Source: SCRD01 sp046705285 (GTDB lineage: Bacteria; Acidobacteriota; Terriglobia; UBA7540). From it: DNA of 64,000 bases. The notes beneath the pieces are model-generated. The model saw nothing but the letters and a program-made list of their open reading frames with translations. It made no database searches and had not been told where the DNA came from. This document shows, in pieces, positions 36,497-45,008 of the stretch. Numbering within the stretch: the first letter of the stretch is position 1; each line of letters opens with the position of its first letter. Location of the stretch: contig JBJKQK010000255.1 in NCBI GenBank assembly GCA_046705285.1, forward strand, positions 1 to 64,000. The letters are read 5' to 3'. Made by a program: the position numbers and the translations under genes.

Positions 36497-37488
36497 GCGC
36501 CCTTTCCTGTTCCTGAAAGAACATCCTTCACGGTTTTCAGATGCTTGAGTTTCATTTGTGCGCGGTCACGAGGCAGGTATTCCAGCCCACAGGACGACGT
36601 CAGATAAGCACTGCCAGATTTGATGGCGGGTGCAAGCTGCTCGATCTGACGGGCCACTTCATCAGCCTTTTCAAGACGCGTGTTACGGCCGTCAATGAGC
36701 CCCAACGCGAGGGCTTTCGATGAGCCTCCGCCGGCAATCACGCTGGACAGGCTCGGACTGTAGGTGAAGTCAAGGCACAGCGCGTCAGCGGGGAGCGTCT
36801 GAAGCCGGGCATAAAAGGGCGCCACATCCCCAAAATAAAAAGCCAGTACCAACTGCGCGCTTTTTTTCCCGCTGGCCAGGGCCTTCACGCCTGACTCGAA
36901 CAAGGCAAAATCTTCTCCATGTTTCAGAATGGCAGGCTCATCCACCTGGATCAATGTGGCGCCGGCATCGGCAAGCGCAGCGACTTCCGTCGCCAGTGCT
37001 CCTGTATAACCTTCCATCAGGCTGTTGAGCTTGCCTGCTGCTGCGTCCTTGGCCAGCGACAGTCGAGCGAGCGTGTAAGGTCCGGTCAGCACCGCTTTGA
37101 CTGTTCTGGAAGTCCGGCTTCTGGCGAACGTGAATTCGTCAACGACCAGTGGACCGGTGCGCTCGATCTCTCCGTCGACAATGGGCTGCCGGAAATAGAA
37201 ATTGGTGTCAAAAAACCTGAGAAGGCCGTTGATATGAATTCCGGCAAGCTTGCCGGCCAGGTGAGAAGCCGGGTCGTACCAGCGAATCAGTCCATCCGTG
37301 ACAACGTCCAGGCCCGCCTGATCCTGTTCGGCAATCGCCAATTCGACCATTCGGTCTTCGGCGGCATTCAGGTCAGCGTCAGTTTTCTCGCCCTTTTCTC
37401 GCTGAGCAATTGTGCGGCGAAGCAGTTGTCCTTCAGCACTGTCGCCGATGCGTGGATAACTGCTGTGGTTCGCGAGCTTCAGTTCCAT
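36493..37488 (-). CDS. Split methionine synthase, N-terminal-type (zinc-less) half
   Basis: A 331-residue MetE-like barrel that matches the N-terminal domain of MetE: the opening SSYPRIG (about 9-15), VLTGPYTLARLS, QVDEPAIL, FYFG at 217-220, ALGLIDGRNT and the late SSCGLEYLP. At the position of the zinc ligands HxC it has AFYF, and only one cysteine (Cys300) remains. It therefore cannot form the metal site itself, as in the N-domain of full-length MetE. It is expected to help bind the polyglutamyl folate for the partner encoded directly downstream with a four-base overlap. Together the halves total 661 residues, against about 750 for enteric MetE. Confidence 0.8.
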   Translation of the reverse strand: MELKLANHSSYPRIGDSAEGQLLRRTIAQREKGEKTDADLNAAEDRMVELAIAEQDQAGLDVVTDGLIRWYDPASHLAGKLAGIHINGLLRFFDTNFYFRQPIVDGEIERTGPLVVDEFTFARSRTSRTVKAVLTGPYTLARLSLAKDAAAGKLNSLMEGYTGALATEVAALADAGATLIQVDEPAILKHGEDFALFESGVKALASGKKSAQLVLAFYFGDVAPFYARLQTLPADALCLDFTYSPSLSSVIAGGGSSKALALGLIDGRNTRLEKADEVARQIEQLAPAIKSGSAYLTSSCGLEYLPRDRAQMKLKHLKTVKDVLSGTGKGA

Positions 37489-37545
37489 TCAGATGTTTCC
37501 TCGTAGAAGATTGAAATTATCCGGCGAAAAACAAACCTTCCTCAG

Positions 37546-37561
37546 CGGGTCGAAAGACCCG
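37546..37561 (-). terminator. Hairpin downstream of mqnD
   Basis: A perfect stem CGGGTC/GACCCG with a four-base loop lies 28 bases after the mqnD stop codon. On the minus strand a T-rich stretch (TTTGTTTTT) follows about 12 bases later. The gap before the T-run is longer than in a canonical intrinsic terminator, so it may attenuate rather than stop transcription into the methionine synthase genes. Confidence 0.4.
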
Positions 37562-37588
37562 GCAGAATCCTCCTGGATTGGTCACCGA

Positions 37589-38467
37589 TCACTGCCCCAC
37601 GAACTCTGCTTTGACGGCTTGAGGGATGACCCCGGCTTCGAAGCCACGGTCGAGCAAGGTTTGCACGGCCAGCCGCCCCCGTTCGCCGTAATCGAGAGTC
37701 CATTGGTTGACATACATTGAGACGAAGTGTTCGGCCGTTGCCGGTTCGAGCCCCCGTGCGAATTGCATCGCGTACTCCAAAGCTTCCTCGTGATGCTCCA
37801 TGCCATAAACAATACTCGCCCGAAGCAGTTCATTGGCCCGGCCAATTGTTTCCGAATCAAGCGCGCGGCGGATCAAATTGCCGCCCAGCGGCAGCGGCAA
37901 CCCGGTTTCATTCCGCCACCAGATTCCCAGATCCACCATCTTGGTGAGTCCGTAATTGCCATAAGTCAACTGGCCCTCGTGGATGATGACGCCGGCATCC
38001 GCTTCACCCCTGGCAACCTTGTCGAGGATTTCATCAAAGCGCGTCTCCACCGTTTCGATTTCGGGCTCATATAGATGCAGCACCAGGTTTGCCGTGGTCT
38101 TCTTGCCGGGTATGGCGACTCGTTTTCCTTTGAGTGCCTCGCCGTGCAGGGAAGCACGCGAGACCACAATGGGGCCGTATCCGTCGCCAAAGCTTGCCCC
38201 GGAAGACATCAGAAGGTACCGGTCTGCCAGATCAGCATAGGCATGAAATGAAACCGCCGTGATGTCGTAAACCTCCTCGAGGGCTTTTCGGTTCAGCGTT
38301 TCAATGTCTTCGAGCATGTGCGTGAAGGCCAGGTTGCCAGTCGGAATTTTCTTCGTCGCCAGCGCGTAAAACATGAACGCGTCATCGGAGTCCGGGCTGT
38401 GCGCGAGGCGAAGTTCGATCATGGGTGGAGGAGCCTTGGGCTCTGGTTCAGAAGATTGCTGAAGCAT
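37589..38467 (-). CDS. mqnD: MqnD-type 1,4-dihydroxy-6-naphthoate synthase (menaquinone, futalosine pathway)
   Basis: Acts late in the futalosine route to menaquinone, turning cyclic dehypoxanthine futalosine into 1,4-dihydroxy-6-naphthoate. The 292-residue product has the periplasmic-binding-like fold with AHSPDSDDAFMFYAL, ITAVSFHAYADLADRY and SSGASFGDGYGPIVVS, then IIHEGQLTYGNYGL. An open frame begins at 38509, but that ATG lies inside a strong -10 element (TAGAAT), so translation must start further on. The ATG at 38467 follows AAGAG; another at 38422 is possible. The split methionine synthase genes lie 100 bases downstream. Confidence 0.88.
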   Translation of the reverse strand: MLQQSSEPEPKAPPPMIELRLAHSPDSDDAFMFYALATKKIPTGNLAFTHMLEDIETLNRKALEEVYDITAVSFHAYADLADRYLLMSSGASFGDGYGPIVVSRASLHGEALKGKRVAIPGKKTTANLVLHLYEPEIETVETRFDEILDKVARGEADAGVIIHEGQLTYGNYGLTKMVDLGIWWRNETGLPLPLGGNLIRRALDSETIGRANELLRASIVYGMEHHEEALEYAMQFARGLEPATAEHFVSMYVNQWTLDYGERGRLAVQTLLDRGFEAGVIPQAVKAEFVGQ

Positions 38468-38507
38468 CGTATCTCTTGTGAAAGTTCCTAATGAATTAGA
38501 AACGGCC

Positions 38508-38537
38508 ATTCTATCACAAGCGCAGACTGCCTCTCAA
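38508..38537 (-). promoter_or_regulatory. mqnD promoter TTGAGA-N18-TAGAAT
   Basis: On the minus strand, TTGAGA (38532-38537, five of six) and TAGAAT (38508-38513, five of six) are separated by 18 bases. The transcript would start near 38500, about 33 bases before the ATG at 38467. This rules out the ATG at 38509 as the start of mqnD. Confidence 0.6.
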
Positions 38538-38623
38538 TGGCCGCGCGGCGTGATCCAAGATTTGTTCTGTACCGGCGGGATTACAAATTCTCCCTGTCGT
38601 TGCATGTGGTCTCTTGCAAAACA

Positions 38624-39895
38624 TCAGGTTGCGATGACTTGCGGCGGCTTGGTTTCAGGTTTGGCCTCGGCTTGTCCTGAACCTGCAAGAATACGCGAAG
38701 CCCGGATGCTCCCGATGATGACCATCAGGTTAGTCGCCAGAATTGTGGCGAAGGCAACCGTGGGGAGAAACGCAAAGGCGCTGCCCCGAGCTTGAATCAC
38801 CTGGAGGGCGAGAACAACCGTGATCAATCCGCGGGGCATGATCCACAGGACCAACTCCCTCTCCGAAGCATGGAGTCCCTTCCACGACCAACTGCTTGCC
38901 CGAATTGCCAAAGCACGGGCGAGGATGATTGCCCCCAATAGACCCAGCACCTGGGGCAAGTACCGGATCAATTCCCGGAATTCCACCACGGCACCCAACA
39001 GAACAAAGAAAAAGGTTCTGACCAGGAAGGACAATTCTGCATGGAAGGTGAGCACTTGGGCGTGGTGTTCTTCACCTGCAAGCTCAAGACCGAGAGAAGC
39101 CTTCACGGCGTCCAGTTCAGGGCGGCGGGCGTTGGCCAGGAAAATGCCAAAGAAGAACACGGTGATCAGCCCGCTCACGCCAATGCGCTCTGCGGCGGCG
39201 TACAGCAGGAGTACCACCGCAAGTGTCAGCGGGTTCCAGAAGCGGTGGTCGGAAACTTTCGGCAGCAGGTACGACCAGAGGCTTGCTATCAGGATGGCGA
39301 GCAGAACCGAGATGAAGGCTACAAAAAGGAACTGGCCTGCGAACCGCGCTGCAATAGGTCCGTTACTGCTGCTACGTCCGATGTCCAGCAGGATTCCCAC
39401 CGTTAGAATTGCAAACGTATCGCTCAATGACGCATCGAGGATCATTGTGACCCGGGCGGGTGTCCCTGGTTCAATCTGCTGCAAGACAGGCAGGGTGATG
39501 GAACTGCTGGTGCAACCCAGCACGGCGCCCACGATCAGAGCGGCCGTCATGGAGATGTCCATACTCCAGCGCATGACCAGGGCAATCAAGACCAGGCTGA
39601 AAACATAGGCAAGAAGTGACAGCAACAGGCTGCCCGGAAAGTGGCGTAGCATGGCCCGCAATTCAAGATCGAGGCCCCCCTCAAAGAGGATCAGGATGAC
39701 TGCCAAAGTTCCGAAGGCATGGGTAATGGGCTGGAACTGCGCCCCGCTCACCAGCCCTAACAGCGGCCCAAGGATCAGGCCGGTCACCATGAGCACGATT
39801 ACGTCGGGGACGCGAGTGCGCCGGAAAAGTTGGTTGGCGACAAATGCCAGCGCGATTAACCCGCCCAACAAGGCAAACAGCAGTGTGACGCTCAT
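38624..39895 (-). CDS. Cation/proton antiporter (CPA family)
   Basis: A 423-residue inner-membrane protein with about 11-12 hydrophobic helices in the arrangement of the monovalent cation:proton antiporter family. Landmarks are RVPDVIVLMVTGLILGPLLG, ILFEGGLDLELRAM, GCTSSSITLPVL and the ion-site helix DASLSDTFAI. The typical CPA1 pair ND in that helix reads SD here, so stoichiometry and ion cannot be inferred. It is a plausible sodium or potassium/proton exchanger. The short C terminus is cytoplasmic, with no TrkA domain. It lies upstream of mqnD on the same strand, but mqnD has its own promoter. Confidence 0.85.
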   Translation of the reverse strand: MSVTLLFALLGGLIALAFVANQLFRRTRVPDVIVLMVTGLILGPLLGLVSGAQFQPITHAFGTLAVILILFEGGLDLELRAMLRHFPGSLLLSLLAYVFSLVLIALVMRWSMDISMTAALIVGAVLGCTSSSITLPVLQQIEPGTPARVTMILDASLSDTFAILTVGILLDIGRSSSNGPIAARFAGQFLFVAFISVLLAILIASLWSYLLPKVSDHRFWNPLTLAVVLLLYAAAERIGVSGLITVFFFGIFLANARRPELDAVKASLGLELAGEEHHAQVLTFHAELSFLVRTFFFVLLGAVVEFRELIRYLPQVLGLLGAIILARALAIRASSWSWKGLHASERELVLWIMPRGLITVVLALQVIQARGSAFAFLPTVAFATILATNLMVIIGSIRASRILAGSGQAEAKPETKPPQVIAT

Positions 39896-40256
39896 AGCAT
39901 CCTGAAATGACGATCTTGGTAAGTTCGGTCAGAGCCTATGGTCCTGGCTGGTCCCGAACGCTTTCTCTCCTGCGACTCTACCGCTATTTTCCCACGATTT
40001 CGGCATTTAAGGTGTCCGAAGGGAGCATCCAACCGGATATCTATCCAGAACGCGCGTGGACCAGAGGCGTACTTGTTACCACTGTTTTTCATCAACACAA
40101 GACCGGCACCGCACTGGAAAACTGCATATCCGGCCCTGCGGCCACTTGCCTTTCTTGACAACAACGCTGGTTTCCCCAACAATGGCGATTTGCCATAGTG
40201 GACGTGAGTACGGAGTGGCACGAATCTTCAGAACCTGAAATGAGAAGGGTTTAATC
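39896..40256. other. Divergent intergenic region between antiporter and proS
   Basis: No gene is seen. It contains the proS promoter candidate at 40155-40183. AAGGG just before 40257 is the proS ribosome binding site. I looked for a T-box-like leader, as some aminoacyl-tRNA synthetase genes have, and saw none. Confidence 0.5.
40155..40183 (+). promoter_or_regulatory. proS promoter TTGACA-N17-AACAAT
   Basis: A perfect -35 TTGACA at 40155-40160 is followed after 17 bases by AACAAT (four of six) at 40178-40183. Transcription would begin about 67 bases before the proS ATG. Confidence 0.5.
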
Positions 40257-41978
40257 ATGCGTTGGAGCCAGCTTTTTATCCCGACGCTCCGGGAAGTTCC
40301 GGCAGAGGCGGAAGCGCCCAGCCATCAGCTTTTGCTGCGGTCGGGTTACGTTCGCCAGGTTGCGGCGGGAGTCTATGCCTACTTATTCCTTGCCCAGAGG
40401 TCTTTTAACAAGATCACACGGATTATCCGCGAGGAAATGGATCGAATCGGAGCGCAGGAATTCTATCTGCCGGCGCTGAATCCTGCTGAACTGTGGCGGG
40501 AATCTGGCCGGTATGATCTGTTTGGCGAGACGATGTTCAAATTCAAAGACCGGAACCAGCACGACATGTGCCTGGGAGTGACCCACGAGGAAGAAATGAC
40601 AAGCATCGCTCGTGGGGAAATTCGTTCTTACAAGCAGCTACCGCAGATGTGGTATCAGATTCAGGAAAAATTCCGGGACGAGCCGAGGCCTAAGTCGGGC
40701 TTGCTTCGCCTGCGCCAGTTTATTATGAAGGACTCCTACTCTTTCGATCTTGATGATGCAGGGCTCGACAAGAGTTATCAGAAACACTATGACGCATACC
40801 GCCGCATCTTTGACCGCTGTGGTCTGCAGTATGTAATCGCCGAAGCTTACTCCGGAGCGATGGGTGGGACCGTGTCGCACGAATTCATGGTTCCGACCAG
40901 TTCTGGTGAAGACTCGGTTGCCATTTGCGAATGCGGGTACGCCGCCAACCTGGAGAAAGCAGTCTCAGTGGTTGCGCCTGTCCAAGACGTTCCTGGTGAA
41001 AGCGCCCCCGAGCCCTTCCCGACCCCGGGACAGAAAACGATTGATGATCTGGTCAAGTTCACGGGGGAATCCGCTTCACGGATGATCAAAACGCTCGTGT
41101 ACGTTGTTGAGAGCAAGCCTGTTGTTATCCTGTTGCGGGGCGACCACGTCTTGAGCGAAACGAAGCTCGCGTCCGTGCTGCAGTCTACGACCTTCCGTCC
41201 GGCAACGCCCGCCGAGGCGCATGCGTTGCACGGAGCCCATCTCGGCTCGCTCGGGCCGGTTGGGATCAAGGGAGCGAGAATCCTGGCCGACCGGTCGCTC
41301 GAAGGGCGCAGGAACCTTGTCACAGGAGCTAATCAGGATGACATGCACCTTCGCAATGTCACCCCGGGGCGTGACTTCTCTGCAGAATACTTTGACCTTC
41401 GAGTTGTTCAATCCGGCGATTTGTGCCCACGGTGCGGCAAGCCGCTTCGAGTGTCCGTAGCTGTTGAACTGGGCCATGTGTTCAAGCTGGGACGCCGGTA
41501 CTCTGAAGCCATGCACGCCACTGTCCTTGATCCGAACGGCAAAGAGGTGCCCTTGACGATGGGTTCCTACGGCATAGGCGTTGAGCGGATCCTGACGGCG
41601 GCCGTCGAGCAGAACCATGACGCTGACGGCATGTTCCTGCCGCCGGCCATTGCTCCTTTTCAGGTCATTCTGACAGCGGCCAATATGGATGATTCGGGCG
41701 TCAGAACTAAGGCCGAGAGTCTCTATAAACAATTAGGGGATCTGGGTATAGAAGTGCTGTTTGATGATCGCGAGGAACGTCCGGGAGTCAAATTCAAGGA
41801 TGCGGACCTGATTGGGGTGCCTTACCGCGTGACTCTCGGCAAGAAAAAGTTTGCACAAGGCCTGGGAGAGATTTACGACCGCTCGACAAAGCAAGTCCAC
41901 GATGTTAACCTTGACGAGTTGGCCGTGGCGGTGCAAGAGCGCTTAAGAAGTCAGGCTCAAGCGCGTACGCGGCGGTAA
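40257..41978 (+). CDS. proS: Prolyl-tRNA synthetase, bacterial type
   Basis: Attaches proline to tRNA-Pro. The 573-residue length and layout are those of the bacterial enzyme: class II catalytic core (1 to about 220), inserted editing domain (about 225-400, starting near CECGYAANLEKA) and C-terminal anticodon-binding domain (about 460-573). Motif 2 reads FRDEPRPKSGLLRLRQFIMK, and motif 3 includes GSYGIGVERILTA. It begins LRSGYVRQVAAGVYAYL, the family hallmark. AAGGG precedes the ATG. It appears to lead a long plus-strand series of envelope genes ending at prfB. Confidence 0.97.
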   Translation: MRWSQLFIPTLREVPAEAEAPSHQLLLRSGYVRQVAAGVYAYLFLAQRSFNKITRIIREEMDRIGAQEFYLPALNPAELWRESGRYDLFGETMFKFKDRNQHDMCLGVTHEEEMTSIARGEIRSYKQLPQMWYQIQEKFRDEPRPKSGLLRLRQFIMKDSYSFDLDDAGLDKSYQKHYDAYRRIFDRCGLQYVIAEAYSGAMGGTVSHEFMVPTSSGEDSVAICECGYAANLEKAVSVVAPVQDVPGESAPEPFPTPGQKTIDDLVKFTGESASRMIKTLVYVVESKPVVILLRGDHVLSETKLASVLQSTTFRPATPAEAHALHGAHLGSLGPVGIKGARILADRSLEGRRNLVTGANQDDMHLRNVTPGRDFSAEYFDLRVVQSGDLCPRCGKPLRVSVAVELGHVFKLGRRYSEAMHATVLDPNGKEVPLTMGSYGIGVERILTAAVEQNHDADGMFLPPAIAPFQVILTAANMDDSGVRTKAESLYKQLGDLGIEVLFDDREERPGVKFKDADLIGVPYRVTLGKKKFAQGLGEIYDRSTKQVHDVNLDELAVAVQERLRSQAQARTRR

Positions 41979-42015
41979 CGGAGACGATGTCACTCAGCGG
42001 CTCGGGGGAGGGTGA

Positions 42016-42351
42016 GTGAAAGTGCTCCTCTCCCTGGCATTTCTTGATGTGGTGCCTTTTGCGCCTTCAAGATTTTGCCGGTGTATGTTGAGAACTACGA
42101 GCTTCAGGACTACCTGAACCAGATGGCTGTGAGGGCCACCGTTCATCAGCTTCAAGAGAAACCTGGGGCTCTGCCGAACCAATATTTACGCGAAAACCGA
42201 GTCCCTGGGGCCGCCCGTGGAGCGACAAGACATCAAAGTTTCAATCGGCCGGACCGCTCAGAGTAATGTCACCTTTCCGGTTTGCACCGATCTGAAAGTC
42301 TACACGCTTCCTCTTCGTTTCGACCCCTCGGCGAAGAACAGTAACATCTGA
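42016..42351 (+). pseudogene. Frameshifted small membrane-anchored protein gene
   Basis: Three reading-frame segments join into one plausible protein. The first is VKVLLSLAFLDVV from the GTG at 42016 (membrane helix, with GGGGGAGG four bases upstream). The second is FKILPVYVENYELQDYLNQM and what follows, in the frame of 42075. The third is NIYAKTESLGPPVERQDIKV from 42181, ending in a TGA at 42349. The frame changes by minus one near 42060 and plus one near 42175, so the ends are in the same frame. The layout (short membrane anchor, VPVYxxNYxLQD, then an RxDIxV beta domain) resembles small DUF4845-like proteins. It may be a true pseudogene or an assembly error. It lies 3 bases before the penicillin-binding protein. 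Confidence 0.55.
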
Positions 42352-42354
42352 TCC

Positions 42355-44976
42355 GTGCGCTCCCAACCGAAGCCTCCAACCCGGAAGGTGTCGCGGCCAA
42401 AATCAAGAGGCCGGCGTTCCCGTATTCAAAAACTGACCCAGTGGCAAAAGCTGGCGCTGGCCGCCGGGATATTGTCTCTTCTGTTGATCGTTCTGGGTGA
42501 TATTTATCTTTATGTGCATTTCTCCCGGATGATTGAAGCGCGGCTCAGCGGAAACGTTTTTGAACATGCCTCCCTGGTGTATGCCGCTCCCACTCCGGTC
42601 CATCTTGGCGAGCGAGGCACCGCAGAAGAGTTCGCGGCCAGACTTCAACGAGCCGGCTACGCAGCAGGACACGGCGATTCACGTTTTGGCACCTTCCACG
42701 TCGAGAGGAACCGCCTGGTCATCAGGCCGGGGCCGCATTCGTTCTTTCAAGGGCCTGTCATTCAGGAGGGGCCGGCGAGGCTCACTTTCAGCGGCGGACA
42801 TCTTGCCGCAATTACCAACCTTCAGCACGGCACACCACTTGAAAATTACTGGCTTGAGCCCCAAGTGATCACCACACTTTTTGGCAGGAAACGGGCCAAG
42901 CGCCGAGTGGTGAAATATCAACAGCTTCCCAAAGACCTGATCAATGCTGTGGTTGCTGCTGAGGATCACACATTTTTTTCAAACTACGGAATCAACCCGT
43001 TTCGTATTCTTGCCGCTGCACTCGCAGATTTGCGTGCTGGAAGGGCTGTGCAAGGCGCGAGCACACTCACCATGCAGCTCGCGCGGAATTTCTTCCTGAC
43101 TCCGCAGCGGACAATTCGCAGGAAGTGTGAAGAAATCTATATTGCTCTCCTTCTTGAGCAGCGATTGAGCAAACAACGAATTTTCGACCTTTACGCCAAT
43201 GAAATCTACCTGGGGCAAAGCGGCAGCTTCTCGGTTTACGGGTTCGGGGAGGCGGCAAACGCGTACTTCAGCAGGAACGTTTCTTCTTTGACCCTGCCGG
43301 AGGCTGCGTTGTTGGCCGGGATCATTCGCGGGCCCAACTATTATTCGCCTTACAGGCACCCGCATCGCGCGACGCAGCGCCGCAATCATGTCCTGGACGA
43401 AATGGCCGAGATGCACTTTATCAGCCGTACGCAGGCCAGAGCGGCGTCCCTGGCTCCACTGGGGCTTGCGCCGGAGAATGTGGGTGGCAGCCAGGCGCCC
43501 TACTTTGTGGACATGGTCCAAGACGAACTGTTGTCACATTTTTCCGAGCAACAGCTACTCTCCCAAAGCTACAGAATCTACACGACGCTTGATCCTGATG
43601 TGCAGCGCGCAGCATCTGAGGCCGTCAGCGTGGGCATGGCGGAGGTCGACAGGCGTATTGCTTCTATGCGCCACCACCCGAAGCAGACAGCTTCGGAACC
43701 CAAGGAGCCTCAAGTTGCGCTGGTGGTTCTTGATCCGCACACCGGCAATATTCTGGCGCTTGTCGGTGGACGCAATTACGCCAACAGCCAATTGAACCAT
43801 GCCCTGGCGAGGAGGCAGCCGGGCTCTTCTTTCAAGCCATTCGTCTATGCGGCGGCCCTGAATTCTGCGATCGATGGTTCCCAGCCGCTGATTACTCCGG
43901 CGACCACACTGATGGATGAACCCACCACCTTCCAGTTTGGCGATCAGGTTTATGAGCCCAGGAATTACGAAGGTGAGTACATGGGCCTGGTCACGGTTCG
44001 CGAGGCGCTGGCACATTCCCTTAACGTGGCCACTGTGCGTCTGGCGCAAATGGTGGGATACGAAAAGATCAGGGACCTTGCCATTGCCGCAGGAATCAAT
44101 AAGGACATCGAGGCGACCCCTGCCATTGCCCTTGGAGCATACGTGGCGACCCCACTGGAGATGGCCGGCTCCTATACGGTTTTTTCCAATTCCGGTACTT
44201 ATGAGCATCCCCGGTCCATTCTCCTGGTCAACAATGCCTCCGGCCAGCCGATCTATCGCGTTCCCCAAGTTTCCCGGCAGGTACTGGACCCCCGCATCAG
44301 CTTTTTGATGGTAAGCTTAATGGAGAGCGTTATTAACGAAGGTACGGGACAGGGAGTTAGAGCACGGGGGTTCACGCTTCCTGCTGCGGGGAAGACCGGG
44401 ACCTCCCATGACGGCTGGTTTGCGGGATTCACCTCAAACCTGCTGGCCGTTGCCTGGGTCGGTTACGACAATGACCATGAGCTGAACCTGTCCGGCGCAG
44501 CGTCAGCCCTGCCCGTCTGGACGGCGTTCATGAAGCGCGCCACTGAACTTCCGGATTACGATGACGTCCAGCCATTTGCCGAACCGCCGGGAATTGTAAG
44601 CGTTCCTGTCAACGCTCAAGGCCAACTGGTGGCGGAGAATTCACCGGGAATAGTTCGCGACGAATACTTCATTCAAGGGACAGAGCCTCATTCTCAAAAT
44701 CCAATTGCCAGAGTGGGTGGAATTCTGGGGCGTTTTTTCCATCCCGAAGGCACAGCGGCCGCTCAAACTGCCCCAGCCACAACAGCAGCACCAGCGTTGA
44801 CAACACAGCCCGAACGGCCACAGAGTCTGCAAGCTTCACAAGCGAACCAATCGGCTGAAACCCGTTCTCATAAACAAAAAAAGGGGGGGCTGCTGCATAG
44901 GTTCCTTTCCATTTTCAAAGGTGGTGATTCAAAGAGCCAGTCGAAGAATCCTTCGTCCAACGCAACCCCACCTTAA
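42355..44976 (+). CDS. Class A penicillin-binding protein (bifunctional transglycosylase/transpeptidase)
   Basis: Polymerises and crosslinks peptidoglycan in the periplasm. The 873-residue protein has a basic cytoplasmic tail, a membrane helix (about 32-54), a PBP1B-like small domain and the GT51 domain with catalytic Glu203 in AAEDHTFF and the QGASTLTMQLARN motif. The transpeptidase domain follows, with Ser491 in SSFKPF, SLN at 555-557 and KTGTS at 680-684. The last about 90 residues are a Pro/Ala/Gln-rich tail ending in a basic segment. The GTG at 42355 is the first start after the in-frame stop of the preceding frameshifted gene; its ribosome site is weak, suggesting coupling. A TPR gene follows 32 bases later. 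Confidence 0.92.
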   Translation: MRSQPKPPTRKVSRPKSRGRRSRIQKLTQWQKLALAAGILSLLLIVLGDIYLYVHFSRMIEARLSGNVFEHASLVYAAPTPVHLGERGTAEEFAARLQRAGYAAGHGDSRFGTFHVERNRLVIRPGPHSFFQGPVIQEGPARLTFSGGHLAAITNLQHGTPLENYWLEPQVITTLFGRKRAKRRVVKYQQLPKDLINAVVAAEDHTFFSNYGINPFRILAAALADLRAGRAVQGASTLTMQLARNFFLTPQRTIRRKCEEIYIALLLEQRLSKQRIFDLYANEIYLGQSGSFSVYGFGEAANAYFSRNVSSLTLPEAALLAGIIRGPNYYSPYRHPHRATQRRNHVLDEMAEMHFISRTQARAASLAPLGLAPENVGGSQAPYFVDMVQDELLSHFSEQQLLSQSYRIYTTLDPDVQRAASEAVSVGMAEVDRRIASMRHHPKQTASEPKEPQVALVVLDPHTGNILALVGGRNYANSQLNHALARRQPGSSFKPFVYAAALNSAIDGSQPLITPATTLMDEPTTFQFGDQVYEPRNYEGEYMGLVTVREALAHSLNVATVRLAQMVGYEKIRDLAIAAGINKDIEATPAIALGAYVATPLEMAGSYTVFSNSGTYEHPRSILLVNNASGQPIYRVPQVSRQVLDPRISFLMVSLMESVINEGTGQGVRARGFTLPAAGKTGTSHDGWFAGFTSNLLAVAWVGYDNDHELNLSGAASALPVWTAFMKRATELPDYDDVQPFAEPPGIVSVPVNAQGQLVAENSPGIVRDEYFIQGTEPHSQNPIARVGGILGRFFHPEGTAAAQTAPATTAAPALTTQPERPQSLQASQANQSAETRSHKQKKGGLLHRFLSIFKGGDSKSQSKNPSSNATPP

Positions 44977-45008
44977 AGGAAACGAACCCGTGCCGGGAGG
45001 GATGAGCC

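Noticed and set aside
38820..39608. A 262-codon plus-strand open frame rich in Arg, Ser and Thr
   Set aside because: It is antisense to the antiporter. Its composition is that of a reverse-complemented membrane protein gene.
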